A stretch of DNA of 27,540 nt from a virus. This document shows positions 14,144 to 20,901 of this stretch, one piece after another. How positions within the stretch are numbered: position 1 is the first letter of the stretch; every line of letters starts with the position of its first letter. The DNA is taken from IMG/VR virus record IMGVR_UViG_3300023049_000004, positions 1 to 27,540 of that record; one strand, 5' to 3'. The notes beneath the pieces were generated by a model, which did no database searches, was not told the origin of the DNA, and saw only the letters and a list, made by a program, of their open reading frames with translations. Both the position numbers and the translations under genes were made by a program.

Positions 14144-14983
14144 TTATTTCAACGTCTTTGCGATGACGGGGTCGATTCGATGCACGTCGAGCAGGGCTTT
14201 GAATACCTTGAATGATGTGACCAGTTCGCCACGACTCACCGTGTGTGTCATGTATGACCCCGCTTTGCGAATCACGTTTTGCTCTTTGTCGAGCACGTCA
14301 TCTTTTGTGAAGTTCACAATTTTGGCACCGTGCACCTTTTGACCTGTCATTTCCTCATACGCTTTCATGTATGCAGCGATTTGATACACCTGAGACGTGT
14401 ACACGCCCTTTGATGTTTTATAGTCAACGATGTACAGCTTGCCGTCGATTTCAGCGAGAGCGTCGCATTGACCGACAAAGTTGTGTCGCTTTGAGTAGAT
14501 TCTGAATTCACTCGAGATGAATTTCGGGTTGACCTCAGATTTCCACTCATTGAATGCTGCAACCCCTTGAGTCGCAAGCACCTTGTCAGTGTCAGACAGC
14601 TCATTGAATTGCTCGACCTCATTGATGTCAGTTCGATTGTGCTCAGCAAAGTCGTGAACCACTGACCCCACGTCAGCAGCCTCTTGCTTTCGTTCATTGT
14701 ACGCATTCTTTGCGATGTTGAGCATTGCCACAACGTCGTCACGAGTGAATTGTGCACCGTCTCGCATGTGCTCGAGCATTCGTTCCTCAAACATTCTCAC
14801 CGCCCATGACATGAGCTGAGGTGACTTGTCGAGTTTGCCGACCACCGCTGAGGGTGATGCAATCCACTGACCCACCTCGACCCCGTCGACACTGATGAGC
14901 TTGTATCGGTGTGATGTTGGGTAAAAGTCGATGACCACTGTGTCGTTGTAGAGCGTGAATCGCTCAGTGATTGTTTTTGCCAT
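14144..14983 (-). CDS. PD-(D/E)XK exonuclease (RecB/Cas4-like)
   Basis: The protein has 279 aa from the ATG at 14983, one base behind the previous stop. It shows the full nuclease motif set of the RecB-like PD-(D/E)XK group: His110 in GSVVHDFAEH, Glu159 in SSEFRIYS, Asp174 in GQCDAL, VDYKTSK with Asp187 and Lys189, and the QVYQIAAY motif at 198-205. It would resect DNA ends to give single strands for the annealing protein encoded upstream. With the Sak4-like ATPase, SSB-like protein and RusA it forms a complete phage recombination set. No Cys cluster for an iron-sulphur site is seen. Confidence 0.88.
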   Translation of the reverse strand: MAKTITERFTLYNDTVVIDFYPTSHRYKLISVDGVEVGQWIASPSAVVGKLDKSPQLMSWAVRMFEERMLEHMRDGAQFTRDDVVAMLNIAKNAYNERKQEAADVGSVVHDFAEHNRTDINEVEQFNELSDTDKVLATQGVAAFNEWKSEVNPKFISSEFRIYSKRHNFVGQCDALAEIDGKLYIVDYKTSKGVYTSQVYQIAAYMKAYEEMTGQKVHGAKIVNFTKDDVLDKEQNVIRKAGSYMTHTVSRGELVTSFKVFKALLDVHRIDPVIAKTLK

Positions 14984-14984
14984 A

Positions 14985-15941
14985 CTATTTGCTCGCCTGA
15001 GCATTAGAGATTGCAACAATCAGCTGAGTCTTTGTGCCTGATACGGGCAACCCGAGACTCTTTGCCATTTCTTTGAGGTCAATGAGGCTCAAGTCACCGA
15101 GTTCAACGTCCTGTGCTGCGTTCTGAGCGTCAATTTGTGCTGAGTCGACCTTTGTGTCGGTTTCAGCGGGTACGCTTGAATTTGGCACGGTTTCGTTCGT
15201 TTGTGCAGGGGTTTTGACCTCGTCAACGGGTGCTGCTGTGTCATGTCCGAGCTGAGCTGCAATATATCCGTATTCGGGCTTGATGTACTTGCCGAGTTTT
15301 CCTGTTCGGTCTTTTGATACTCGAGACTCGTCACTCGGGTCGAGAAAGAGCACACGCTTTGTTTCACTCTCACCTGATTCGTCATTCTTTTTTGTGACAA
15401 CCCCCATGTATGCCACGATGTCGACCATTGTGATGAGTTCGTCTGAGAGCTTTGTTGCAATCATCGGTCGTCGCACGATAGTGTCACCGTCAGTCTTTTC
15501 ATCAACGTGAGCAACGATGACAATGTTCTTGTTGGTATCTCGCAGCCATTTGATGAAGTTTCGCATTTTCTTTTTCACCTCGCCCCACCCTGCAATCGTG
15601 AGGTCACCTGTACCGCCTTGACGATACTTTGCCCCGTTGATGCTTTGTGATTCCATGAGCTTTTGCATTGCCTCACCGATTGGGTCGACGATGATTGTGT
15701 CATAGTTTGCAATCACTGTTTTGAGCTGATTGAAGTCCTCTTGTGTGAACCACTCTTTTTGTTGAGCAACGTCCACTGAGATGCCTCGTTCACCGAAGTA
15801 TTTTGCACCGTTCTCAAAGTCGATGAGCAGTGGTCTCGGGAATGATGCAGCGAATGTTGTCTTACCCACCCCGCCCATGCCGTAGACAATCATCATGATT
15901 GAGGCATTTTTCGGGTATTCTTTTGTGTTAGTAATTTGCAT
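14985..15941 (-). CDS. Sak4-like RecA-fold ATPase / annealing protein with C-terminal SAP-like domain
   Basis: The protein has 318 aa from the ATG at 15941, preceded by CAACACACCATT; a further upstream in-frame ATG is not preferred. The Walker A motif GMGGVGKTT (21-29) and Walker B DTIIVDP (81-87) match the phage P-loop family that includes Sak4 single-strand annealing proteins. The core ends near residue 215. A Pro/Thr/Ala linker (220-275) leads to a short helix-extended-helix segment (about 283-316, LSLIDLKEMAKSLGLPVSG) of SAP/HeH type that should bind DNA. It works next to the exonuclease downstream. A homologous DNA-binding tail occurs on the protein at 25700-26098. Confidence 0.82.
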   Translation of the reverse strand: MQITNTKEYPKNASIMMIVYGMGGVGKTTFAASFPRPLLIDFENGAKYFGERGISVDVAQQKEWFTQEDFNQLKTVIANYDTIIVDPIGEAMQKLMESQSINGAKYRQGGTGDLTIAGWGEVKKKMRNFIKWLRDTNKNIVIVAHVDEKTDGDTIVRRPMIATKLSDELITMVDIVAYMGVVTKKNDESGESETKRVLFLDPSDESRVSKDRTGKLGKYIKPEYGYIAAQLGHDTAAPVDEVKTPAQTNETVPNSSVPAETDTKVDSAQIDAQNAAQDVELGDLSLIDLKEMAKSLGLPVSGTKTQLIVAISNAQASK

Positions 15942-15960
15942 AATGGTGTGTTGATTATTT

Positions 15961-16245
15961 TTATTTTGAGCGTGATTCGGGTCGTCCGAAAGCAATCATG
16001 TGTGATGCTGTGAATGCGAACGAATCATTGCTCGATTTGTAATACTCATACTTGACTGAGCCGTCAGACTCAACGTGAGCACGAATTTGTTTTTTTGTTG
16101 GTGCTGAGTCGAATACCACTCTTGAGCTACCCTCGACTAAAAGGTCGAAAGGCTCTTTGCGATATACATGACCCATGTCTCGCACCGTGTAGCCTGATTG
16201 CCACAGCTTTTTTTTCACTACTTGTTTTTTTTCGTTTTTGGTCAT
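15961..16245 (-). CDS. Hypothetical basic protein
   Basis: The protein has 94 aa. A Lys-rich N-terminus (1-13) is followed by a beta-rich domain with GYTVRDMGHVYRKEPFDLLV and VVFDSAP. The pattern recalls the first strands of restriction-endonuclease-like folds, but no E-x-K catalytic pair is visible, so nuclease activity is not claimed. It is the first gene behind a canonical promoter (-35 TTGCTC, 17 bp, -10 TATAAT) whose -10 is 8 nt from the ATG, giving an mRNA with almost no leader. Confidence 0.65.
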   Translation of the reverse strand: MTKNEKKQVVKKKLWQSGYTVRDMGHVYRKEPFDLLVEGSSRVVFDSAPTKKQIRAHVESDGSVKYEYYKSSNDSFAFTASHMIAFGRPESRSK

Positions 16246-16253
16246 GCTAGTTC

Positions 16254-16282
16254 ATTATAAATGATTTATGATGAGAGAGCAA
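16254..16282 (-). promoter_or_regulatory. Promoter of the recombination operon
   Basis: The minus strand has TTGCTC (16277-16282), a 17-bp spacer and TATAAT (16254-16259), then 8 nt to the ATG at 16245. The spacer carries TCATCATAAATCATT, nearly identical to the spacer of the promoter at 17911-17939, so both are probably controlled together. Confidence 0.65.
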
Positions 16283-16315
16283 TGAATCGAGTGTGAATTG
16301 CGTCTTGCAATGGTG

Positions 16316-16705
16316 CTATTGAGTCGATGCTAGATGTCGCAAAATTGCGTCACCATACGCACATGAGTCGAACGGTACACCGTACCTGTTGACCCCGCTT
16401 GAGCATGTTACCGTCCCCCCATTCCACACATGAGCAATTTGTCGCTCACTGAACCCCCTGTCGAGTAATTGTTGAATTTTGAGGATTGCCACAGTTTCCT
16501 CATTCTTGCACGTCTGTTTCGGTATCTCTTTGAGCATTTGCTCAGCGTACAATTTCCACGTTGCAGGCATGAATTGATATGCCCCGTTTTCGCCCGAGAG
16601 ACCTTGAGCCGAGCAATCGCCTTGACTCTCATGTCTCTTGATAGCTGCTGCTATTCGTTGAGCGTCGGGGCTGACCCGAAAGACACGAGACCATGTCTCA
16701 CGTTC
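16316..16705 (-). CDS. SLT/lysozyme domain in a frame without a start codon
   Basis: This open frame of 129 codons has no ATG, GTG or TTG before its catalytic region. It encodes a lytic transglycosylase-type lysozyme: catalytic Glu26 in IKRHESQG, then the core GENGAYQFMPATW (38-50), HVWNGG (92-97) and GVNRYGVPFDS. Starting at the only ATG (MPATW) would delete the catalytic Glu. The frame overlaps the end of the upstream membrane/coiled-coil gene in the -1 frame (16651-16705). The expected product is therefore a fusion of membrane helix, coiled coil and lysozyme, made by -1 frameshifting or broken by a one-base error or mutation. From memory the domain resembles CPR lysozymes. Confidence 0.7.
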   Translation of the reverse strand, partial: ERETWSRVFRVSPDAQRIAAAIKRHESQGDCSAQGLSGENGAYQFMPATWKLYAEQMLKEIPKQTCKNEETVAILKIQQLLDRGFSERQIAHVWNGGTVTCSSGVNRYGVPFDSCAYGDAILRHLASTQ

Positions 16706-17130
16706 TCAAGTTGAGAATCGAGACCCGCTTTTTCAGCGTCTAGCTCAGCAGTTTTTTGTGCCTCTTTTTCATCGAGTTGAGCGATGAGTGCAGCACGTTC
16801 TTTACTGAGTTCGTCGAGTGTGTTTGTTCGACGTTCGGCAAGTTCGGCACGTTGCTCGTTGATGTAGATTTCCTCAGCGAGCAATGCTTGCTGTTGTTGG
16901 AATTCCTCACGAGTCTTGATTGCCTCAAGAGCCTCACGCTTTGATTTTTCGTCAGCTGACTCAGTGTCAATCACTTTCGACACAGTTGAGGTTGAGTGTT
17001 CTCTCACGAATGTTTCAGTGCTCGAGAGCATTCCTGTATTCGTGAGCAACAGATACCAACCTGCGACAATGATTGTAATGAGCAACACCGTTGTGATTGT
17101 GAGCTTTCGTTTTGTTGATTTTTTTTGCAT
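16651..17130 (-). CDS. Membrane-anchored coiled-coil protein (upstream part of lysozyme fusion)
   Basis: The protein has 159 aa. A basic N-terminus is followed by one membrane helix (about 10-30), a Ser/Thr-rich stretch, and a long Glu/Ala/Lys coiled coil (about 55-145) with ALLAEEIYINEQRAELAERR. The last 20 residues after LENV are not helical and end at a TAG while the lysozyme domain continues in the -1 frame. Topology predicts a C-terminus outside the membrane, where a peptidoglycan-cleaving domain would work. No slippery heptamer of the X-XXY-YYZ type is obvious in the overlap, so a natural mutation or a sequencing error is an open alternative. Confidence 0.7.
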   Translation of the reverse strand: MQKKSTKRKLTITTVLLITIIVAGWYLLLTNTGMLSSTETFVREHSTSTVSKVIDTESADEKSKREALEAIKTREEFQQQQALLAEEIYINEQRAELAERRTNTLDELSKERAALIAQLDEKEAQKTAELDAEKAGLDSQLENVRHGLVSFGSAPTLNE

Positions 17131-17138
17131 AAATTTTG

Positions 17139-17381
17139 TTATCGAATAATTGCACCGTATGAGTCACGAACCGTTGTGTCGATTTCAATACCCGCAGCGT
17201 CGCACCGTTGCTTTTCTGATTCGGTGAGATAAAAGTCCCGATATTCCTCTGACTGTGACTGCAATTTGATACAAGTCACCTCAGATTGTTTGTCGAGTGC
17301 TGCGATGAGAGCAAAAACAAACAAACAAACAAGTGAAAGACCGAGCACTATACCCACAAAGTTTTGAATGATTTTTGTCAT
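17139..17381 (-). CDS. Single-pass membrane protein, unknown
   Basis: The protein has 80 aa from the ATG at 17381, which overlaps the preceding TGA as ATGA; the upstream extension in frame is rejected. Residues 8-30 form a very hydrophobic membrane helix. The outer part has two Cys (about 37 and 60) and is polar. No family is recognised. It is next to the membrane-anchored coiled-coil/lysozyme gene and may work with it at the envelope. Confidence 0.65.
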   Translation of the reverse strand: MTKIIQNFVGIVLGLSLVCLFVFALIAALDKQSEVTCIKLQSQSEEYRDFYLTESEKQRCDAAGIEIDTTVRDSYGAIIR

Positions 17382-17704
17382 ATTTTTAGAATGGTTATTT
17401 GTGCACCACAATGGTGACAGTTGATAGATTCGTCAGTCGTGCTGAGCGATGTGAGCAGTTGCTCGCATTGATGATTCGGGCACAGCTGTCGGTTGCAGTA
17501 GCAGACCTCGTCATACTCGCAGATACCGTGTCGGTCGTAGCAATACGCCTGCGGGTATTCGAGAATGATTTGTTGCTTGAGCACAGGGTTGAAAAATTTG
17601 CTGAATGGCAGTGCGATGAGTACATGATATTTCAATGATTCCCATGCGTTGTGCAGGTCAACGAATTTTTCTGCTGTGCTTTTGTTACGCATTCGCTCGC
17701 TCAT
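17378..17704 (-). CDS. Cys-rich zinc-binding protein, unknown
   Basis: The protein has 108 aa from the ATG at 17704; a second ATG four codons later (17692) is possible. It overlaps the preceding gene by 20 nt. A helical N-terminal half is followed by at least eight Cys and several His in CYDRHGICEYDEVCYC, CPNHQC and CHHCG, which could hold two or three zinc ions. The spacing does not match a family I know. It may be a nucleic-acid or protein-binding adaptor. Confidence 0.65.
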   Translation of the reverse strand: MSERMRNKSTAEKFVDLHNAWESLKYHVLIALPFSKFFNPVLKQQIILEYPQAYCYDRHGICEYDEVCYCNRQLCPNHQCEQLLTSLSTTDESINCHHCGAQITILKI

Positions 17705-17846
17705 AGTCGTCGATGTGATTTAGAGTTCGATTGAGCACTGCGATTGATTCCTCGAATGTTGTGACTTTCGCCATTTTTGCATCGAGGTACTCGCCCATTT
17801 CCTGCATCATTGTTTTGTCTTTGTTGTTTGTTGTTTTCTTTTTCAT
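17685..17846 (-). CDS. Small charged helical protein, first gene of the early operon
   Basis: This 53-aa frame is too short for most gene callers. It has a Lys/Asn-rich start (MKKKTTNNKDKT) and then an amphipathic helical region to the end. The start is preceded by CAACACACCAAAATC, the typical start context of this phage, and the frame begins about 50 nt behind a good promoter (17911-17939). Position as first gene of the early transcript suggests a very early host-interaction role. That is inference only. Confidence 0.6.
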   Translation of the reverse strand: MKKKTTNNKDKTMMQEMGEYLDAKMAKVTTFEESIAVLNRTLNHIDDYERANA

Positions 17847-17910
17847 GATTTTGGTGTGTTGATTCGGTTGATAATTGGTGAGGTCGACCCCCTCTCTCTC
17901 ACCTCTTTAT

Positions 17911-17939
17911 ATCATAATTGATTTATGATGAAAGTGCAA
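17911..17939 (-). promoter_or_regulatory. Early promoter
   Basis: The minus strand has TTGCAC (17934-17939), a 17-bp spacer TTTCATCATAAATCAAT, and TATGAT (17911-17916). An overlapping TGATATAAA (17906-17914) is an alternative -10. It sits directly behind the late terminator and reads into the early block. The spacer matches that of the promoter at 16254-16282. A GGTGAG/CTCACC inverted repeat lies in the leader behind it. Confidence 0.65.
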
Positions 17940-17978
17940 CCCTTGTCATCACATTGTGTGGATAATTTTCGGACATAG

Positions 17979-18001
17979 AAAAACACCCACCGAGGTGAGT
18001 G
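17979..18001 (-). terminator. Intrinsic terminator of the late operon
   Basis: The minus strand reads CACTCAC-CTCG-GTGGGTG followed by TTTTTCT. The stem has 7 pairs (one G-T) with a 4-base loop and a T run. It lies behind the last tail gene and before the early promoter, closing the late transcript. Confidence 0.85.
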
Positions 18002-18053
18002 CCTTTCAGTATTGATTGTGTCTCGTTTTATCAAGACCATACCAACACACCAT

Positions 18054-18081
18054 GCTGACCGAAGTCAGCGGGGTTATTATA
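18054..18081 (-). other. UUCG hairpin with upstream -10 box behind the last tail gene
   Basis: The minus strand has TATAAT (18076-18081) followed by GCTGAC-TTCG-GTCAGC (18054-18069), a cUUCGg-capped 6-bp hairpin of very high stability. No T run follows. The hairpin could protect the 3' end of the late mRNA, or the -10 box could start a terminated RNA of about 90 nt ending at 17979. Confidence 0.5.
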
Positions 18082-18088
18082 CTACACA

Positions 18089-18637
18089 CTAGAGCTCTCT
18101 GATAGTGAGATATGTGTTTGCAGACCCTGCGTTCATTCTCATTTGTCCTGAGCGATAGCAGATGACATATATTTTGATTGTGTCGCCTGCATCAAGTTGA
18201 ACAACATCACTCACCGCCACCCCCGCTAGACCTGTTGAGTTTTCTGGTTTAGAGTGCACAGCTCTTGAATGCTCAACCCCGTTTTTGTATATCATCGCAG
18301 CCTCAGCATCATCACGCGACCCGAGGGGTTGCCCCGCACCATTGAAATTGATGTCATAAAAGCCGTCATTCGGTGCGGTGAAAGTATAAGTGACAGGGTC
18401 AAAAAGACCGTCATCATCAAAAGATTCTGAATCAAGAGTGACAATTGTCGCTGTTGTTGTGATTGTTTGATTGCTTGTTGAAAATACACGCACAAACGCT
18501 TTTGCTACTGACGAGAGAAAACCCGGGTCAATTTTTCCGCCCGCTTTCGTCACGGGAATTTTGCCCGCACCGCCTGTGCTCTCATCATGAAAGTCTGAGG
18601 CTAGTATTGAATTTCCTGCTGTTTTTGCTTGTGCCAT
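18089..18637 (-). CDS. Putative receptor-binding/tail tip protein with C1q-like domain
   Basis: The protein has 182 aa. A short Gly/Ala-rich N-terminus (10-40, GGAGKIPVTKAGGKIDPGFL) resembles tail-fibre attachment segments. Residues 50-182 look like a C1q/TNF-like jelly roll: YTFTAPNDGFYDINFNGAG, a central AAMIYKNG strand, and VQLDAGDTIKIYV near the end. Such trimeric domains end phage fibres and bind host surface ligands. It is the last gene of the tail module, where adsorption proteins are usual. The ligand cannot be deduced. Confidence 0.7.
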   Translation of the reverse strand: MAQAKTAGNSILASDFHDESTGGAGKIPVTKAGGKIDPGFLSSVAKAFVRVFSTSNQTITTTATIVTLDSESFDDDGLFDPVTYTFTAPNDGFYDINFNGAGQPLGSRDDAEAAMIYKNGVEHSRAVHSKPENSTGLAGVAVSDVVQLDAGDTIKIYVICYRSGQMRMNAGSANTYLTIREL

Positions 18638-18638
18638 A

Positions 18639-19127
18639 TTATGATGCTATGAAAGTGATTTGATAATTGATGAGTGTGTCCTCGCCACTCGCTTTTGAAA
18701 AGGCAGGCTCGATGACTGAGCGAGCAAAAAGCTGAGCCCCGCAAAAAATACCGAATTCAGAATACGAACCATTTGCGAGCTCAGCATCAGTGATGAAAAA
18801 GTCCATTGTGATTGAAGTTGAGTCACGACCCGTGATGTCAGCTCGAGCAATACCAGTCAAGACGGGGGTCTCGAGAGCTGTGTCGCTTGATGAGGGGTCA
18901 GTGAGCCCCGTGCCGATTGCAGCAGAATCAATCTCAAGCGGGAATGTTGTCACCCCTGCGAGGTGTTGAGTGATGAGGTCGAGACCTGCGTTTGTTGTAG
19001 CAACAACAAGATTCTCGTGATGAGTCTCACGCAAAAGCTCTTTCGTGCCCGCTTTGAAAACTTTGAGTGTGTACTCACCCTTGATTTTCATGCCTGCATT
19101 TTGTTGTATTGTGTTGAGTTTTTTCAT
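18639..19127 (-). CDS. Tail-tip or fibre-associated protein
   Basis: The protein has 162 aa from the ATG at 19127, one base behind the preceding stop. After a strand-rich start it shows TTNAGLDLITQHLAG and then an AAIGTGLTDPSSSDTAL segment, a pattern seen in tail or fibre proteins next to receptor-binding genes. IARADITGRDSTSITMDFF and ELANGSYSEFGIFCG follow. It is expected to be part of the baseplate or fibre base between the hub protein and the C1q-like fibre. No exact family name is claimed. Confidence 0.65.
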   Translation of the reverse strand: MKKLNTIQQNAGMKIKGEYTLKVFKAGTKELLRETHHENLVVATTNAGLDLITQHLAGVTTFPLEIDSAAIGTGLTDPSSSDTALETPVLTGIARADITGRDSTSITMDFFITDAELANGSYSEFGIFCGAQLFARSVIEPAFSKASGEDTLINYQITFIAS

Positions 19128-19128
19128 G

Positions 19129-19440
19129 CTATTTTTCTTTTTCCTTTTTTACCTTTTTAGTTTTGGCGGGGTTTGTGTCGATGACGATTGAGGGTTGTTT
19201 TTTTGATTCACGACTGAATGCCTCAAGGTCAGTCACAATTTTATCACGTCGCTCAGTCATCTTTTTGATTCCCGCCTCGATTTGACTGAGTTGAGTTTCA
19301 AGCACTTTTTTGTCGAGTTTTCTTTTTGTGACGACAAGGTCAGACTCATCATCGACGACACGTTTTGTCACCTCAATTACCTCATTCTCAATCGGGTTGA
19401 GAACATTTTTTTGTGTGATGTAGCTGATTGCTTTTTTCAT
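19129..19440 (-). CDS. Coiled-coil protein, unknown
   Basis: The protein has 103 aa. A beta-like start (ISYITQKNVLNPIENEVIEV) is followed by a long charged coiled coil (about 38-75) and a Lys-rich tail. It is in the tail module and may be a structural linker or chaperone for the following tail-tip proteins. The ATG at 19440 lies 6 nt behind a TGATATAAT box, predicting a leaderless transcript for the last three tail genes. Confidence 0.65.
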   Translation of the reverse strand: MKKAISYITQKNVLNPIENEVIEVTKRVVDDESDLVVTKRKLDKKVLETQLSQIEAGIKKMTERRDKIVTDLEAFSRESKKQPSIVIDTNPAKTKKVKKEKEK

Positions 19441-19446
19441 ATTTTG

Positions 19447-19455
19447 ATTATATCA
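19447..19455 (-). promoter_or_regulatory. Extended -10 promoter inside the tail module (leaderless)
   Basis: The minus strand reads TGATATAAT, then CAAAAT and the ATG at 19440. Spacing of 6 nt equals that at 1327 and 8483. It would allow extra expression of the receptor-binding genes. Confidence 0.5.
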
Positions 19456-19460
19456 AGTTT

Positions 19461-20894
19461 TTATGCAAACGTAGCATAACTATACCGCCCTTTGTTGACT
19501 GTTGTCTCAGGGTCGTTGCTGTATTTGTACGGTGCTGAGGTCACTGTCGGGGCACTGACTGTGTCAGAGACACCGATGTTCTCACTTGCTTGAATATAGT
19601 TGAGCAAGGTGATTGATTCACCGTCACGCAGGTCGTCACTATCGAGTTGACCGAGTAAATAGTCAATGATACCGAGTGACCTCAATGATGCAAAATTGAC
19701 GCTGTATTCGGGTTTCAGCCCCTCATGGTCACGATACTGCATTGATACTGACTGAATCAGCACACTGAGCGATTTTGAGCGTGCTGTGCTGTTGATATTG
19801 AGCACCTGACCTGCTCTCAAGCCTGTTGTGTAGGTTTTGAATGAGCCGTCATTGATTGTGGCAGCGTATGCAGATAGTTCAGCTTTTGCTCGAGCGATTG
19901 CTTGTTCATTTGAGACGATTGATTTGTCTTTGATGATTGACTCATAGAGACCATATTGAGCGATTGAAACAGCAGACGGCACCCTCACAAGAATCGGTAT
20001 CAGTGGCGTGCCTATCATTTCAATGTTGCGAGTTCCCGCAGCAGGAATGTTGCCTGCTGTGAACCTGATTGTTTTTTCATTATATGACCACATGCAATCG
20101 AAGTCAGCATCATCATTGAACCCGTCGACACCGACAGTGACAGGAATACCCCCCACCTCGATAACAGGTTGATTGCTGAATTTCACCACAGTGTCGAACA
20201 CATCAATCACACCGTCACCGTCAGCAAAAATTGACCTCTCATCACCGATTTTTGTACCACCCTCAACAGTGATTGAGTTCCTGATTTGACTCAAGTCCTC
20301 AGTGATGACAAGTGAGTCGTATATATATTTTTTTGAGGTGTCAGTAATTGAGAAAGGTGCAGGCTCAGTGTTTTTGCTGAAAAAGTGAATGTCTTTGTCA
20401 TAGTCGACATACCATGAAAAGTTTGTGAGCTTGCTCAGTTTTTTGAGGCACTCTGAGAGTGGTATTCGATTGAATGCAATCGAGGCAACAGTGACACTTG
20501 CCCCACCCACGTTTGAAACAGTGAACGAGTCAGCTGCTGCATAATTTGTGATGAGGTCATCAATGATTTCATACACGGTCTCATTCTCATATCGTTCAGT
20601 GACCATTTTTCGGTCAAGATATTGAGAATAATCTTTGCAGGTGATGTCATACCGCACGATTTTTCGCTCAGTAGTTTGAGAGATTGCCACAATCACACCA
20701 CCGAATACCTTTGTGCCACCCTCAGTGAGTGTCACCTCTTGATTGATTGCAGGCACGAATGTTTTTGCTGCGTGAGTAGTCACCTCAAAAGACAACGAGT
20801 CGACTCGTTCATTGAGGTTGTCTTTTTTTCTGATTGATGTCGACACAATACTCGATGTACGGTCGACAGCATTGATTGTGAGGATTGTTGACAT
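19461..20894 (-). CDS. Tail hub / tail-associated protein
   Basis: The protein has 477 aa from the ATG at 20894, seven bases behind the tape measure stop; the longer upstream frame overlaps that gene. The N-terminal 120 residues show the strand pattern of a hub domain ending in RYDITCKDYSQYLDRK. ETVYEIIDDLITNYA and IPLSECLKKLSKLTNFSWYV follow, typical of gp27-like or late-control-D-like baseplate hub proteins. The rest is beta-rich and ends in a low-complexity region. The protein should form the tail tip hub that receives the tape measure and carries fibres. No peptidase domain is seen. Confidence 0.75.
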   Translation of the reverse strand: MSTILTINAVDRTSSIVSTSIRKKDNLNERVDSLSFEVTTHAAKTFVPAINQEVTLTEGGTKVFGGVIVAISQTTERKIVRYDITCKDYSQYLDRKMVTERYENETVYEIIDDLITNYAAADSFTVSNVGGASVTVASIAFNRIPLSECLKKLSKLTNFSWYVDYDKDIHFFSKNTEPAPFSITDTSKKYIYDSLVITEDLSQIRNSITVEGGTKIGDERSIFADGDGVIDVFDTVVKFSNQPVIEVGGIPVTVGVDGFNDDADFDCMWSYNEKTIRFTAGNIPAAGTRNIEMIGTPLIPILVRVPSAVSIAQYGLYESIIKDKSIVSNEQAIARAKAELSAYAATINDGSFKTYTTGLRAGQVLNINSTARSKSLSVLIQSVSMQYRDHEGLKPEYSVNFASLRSLGIIDYLLGQLDSDDLRDGESITLLNYIQASENIGVSDTVSAPTVTSAPYKYSNDPETTVNKGRYSYATFA

Positions 20895-20901
20895 GATATT
20901 T

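Noticed and set aside
15961-16245. Restriction-like PD-(D/E)XK nuclease for the 94-aa protein
   Set aside because: The FDLLV strand pattern is suggestive, but no E-x-K or D-x-K catalytic pair follows at the right spacing.
18052-18102. Plus-strand 16-codon ORF directly behind CCAACACACC, the motif seen before minus-strand starts
   Set aside because: Too short, overlaps a hairpin and the end of the last tail gene, with no plausible plus-strand promoter. The motif match is noted but may be chance.
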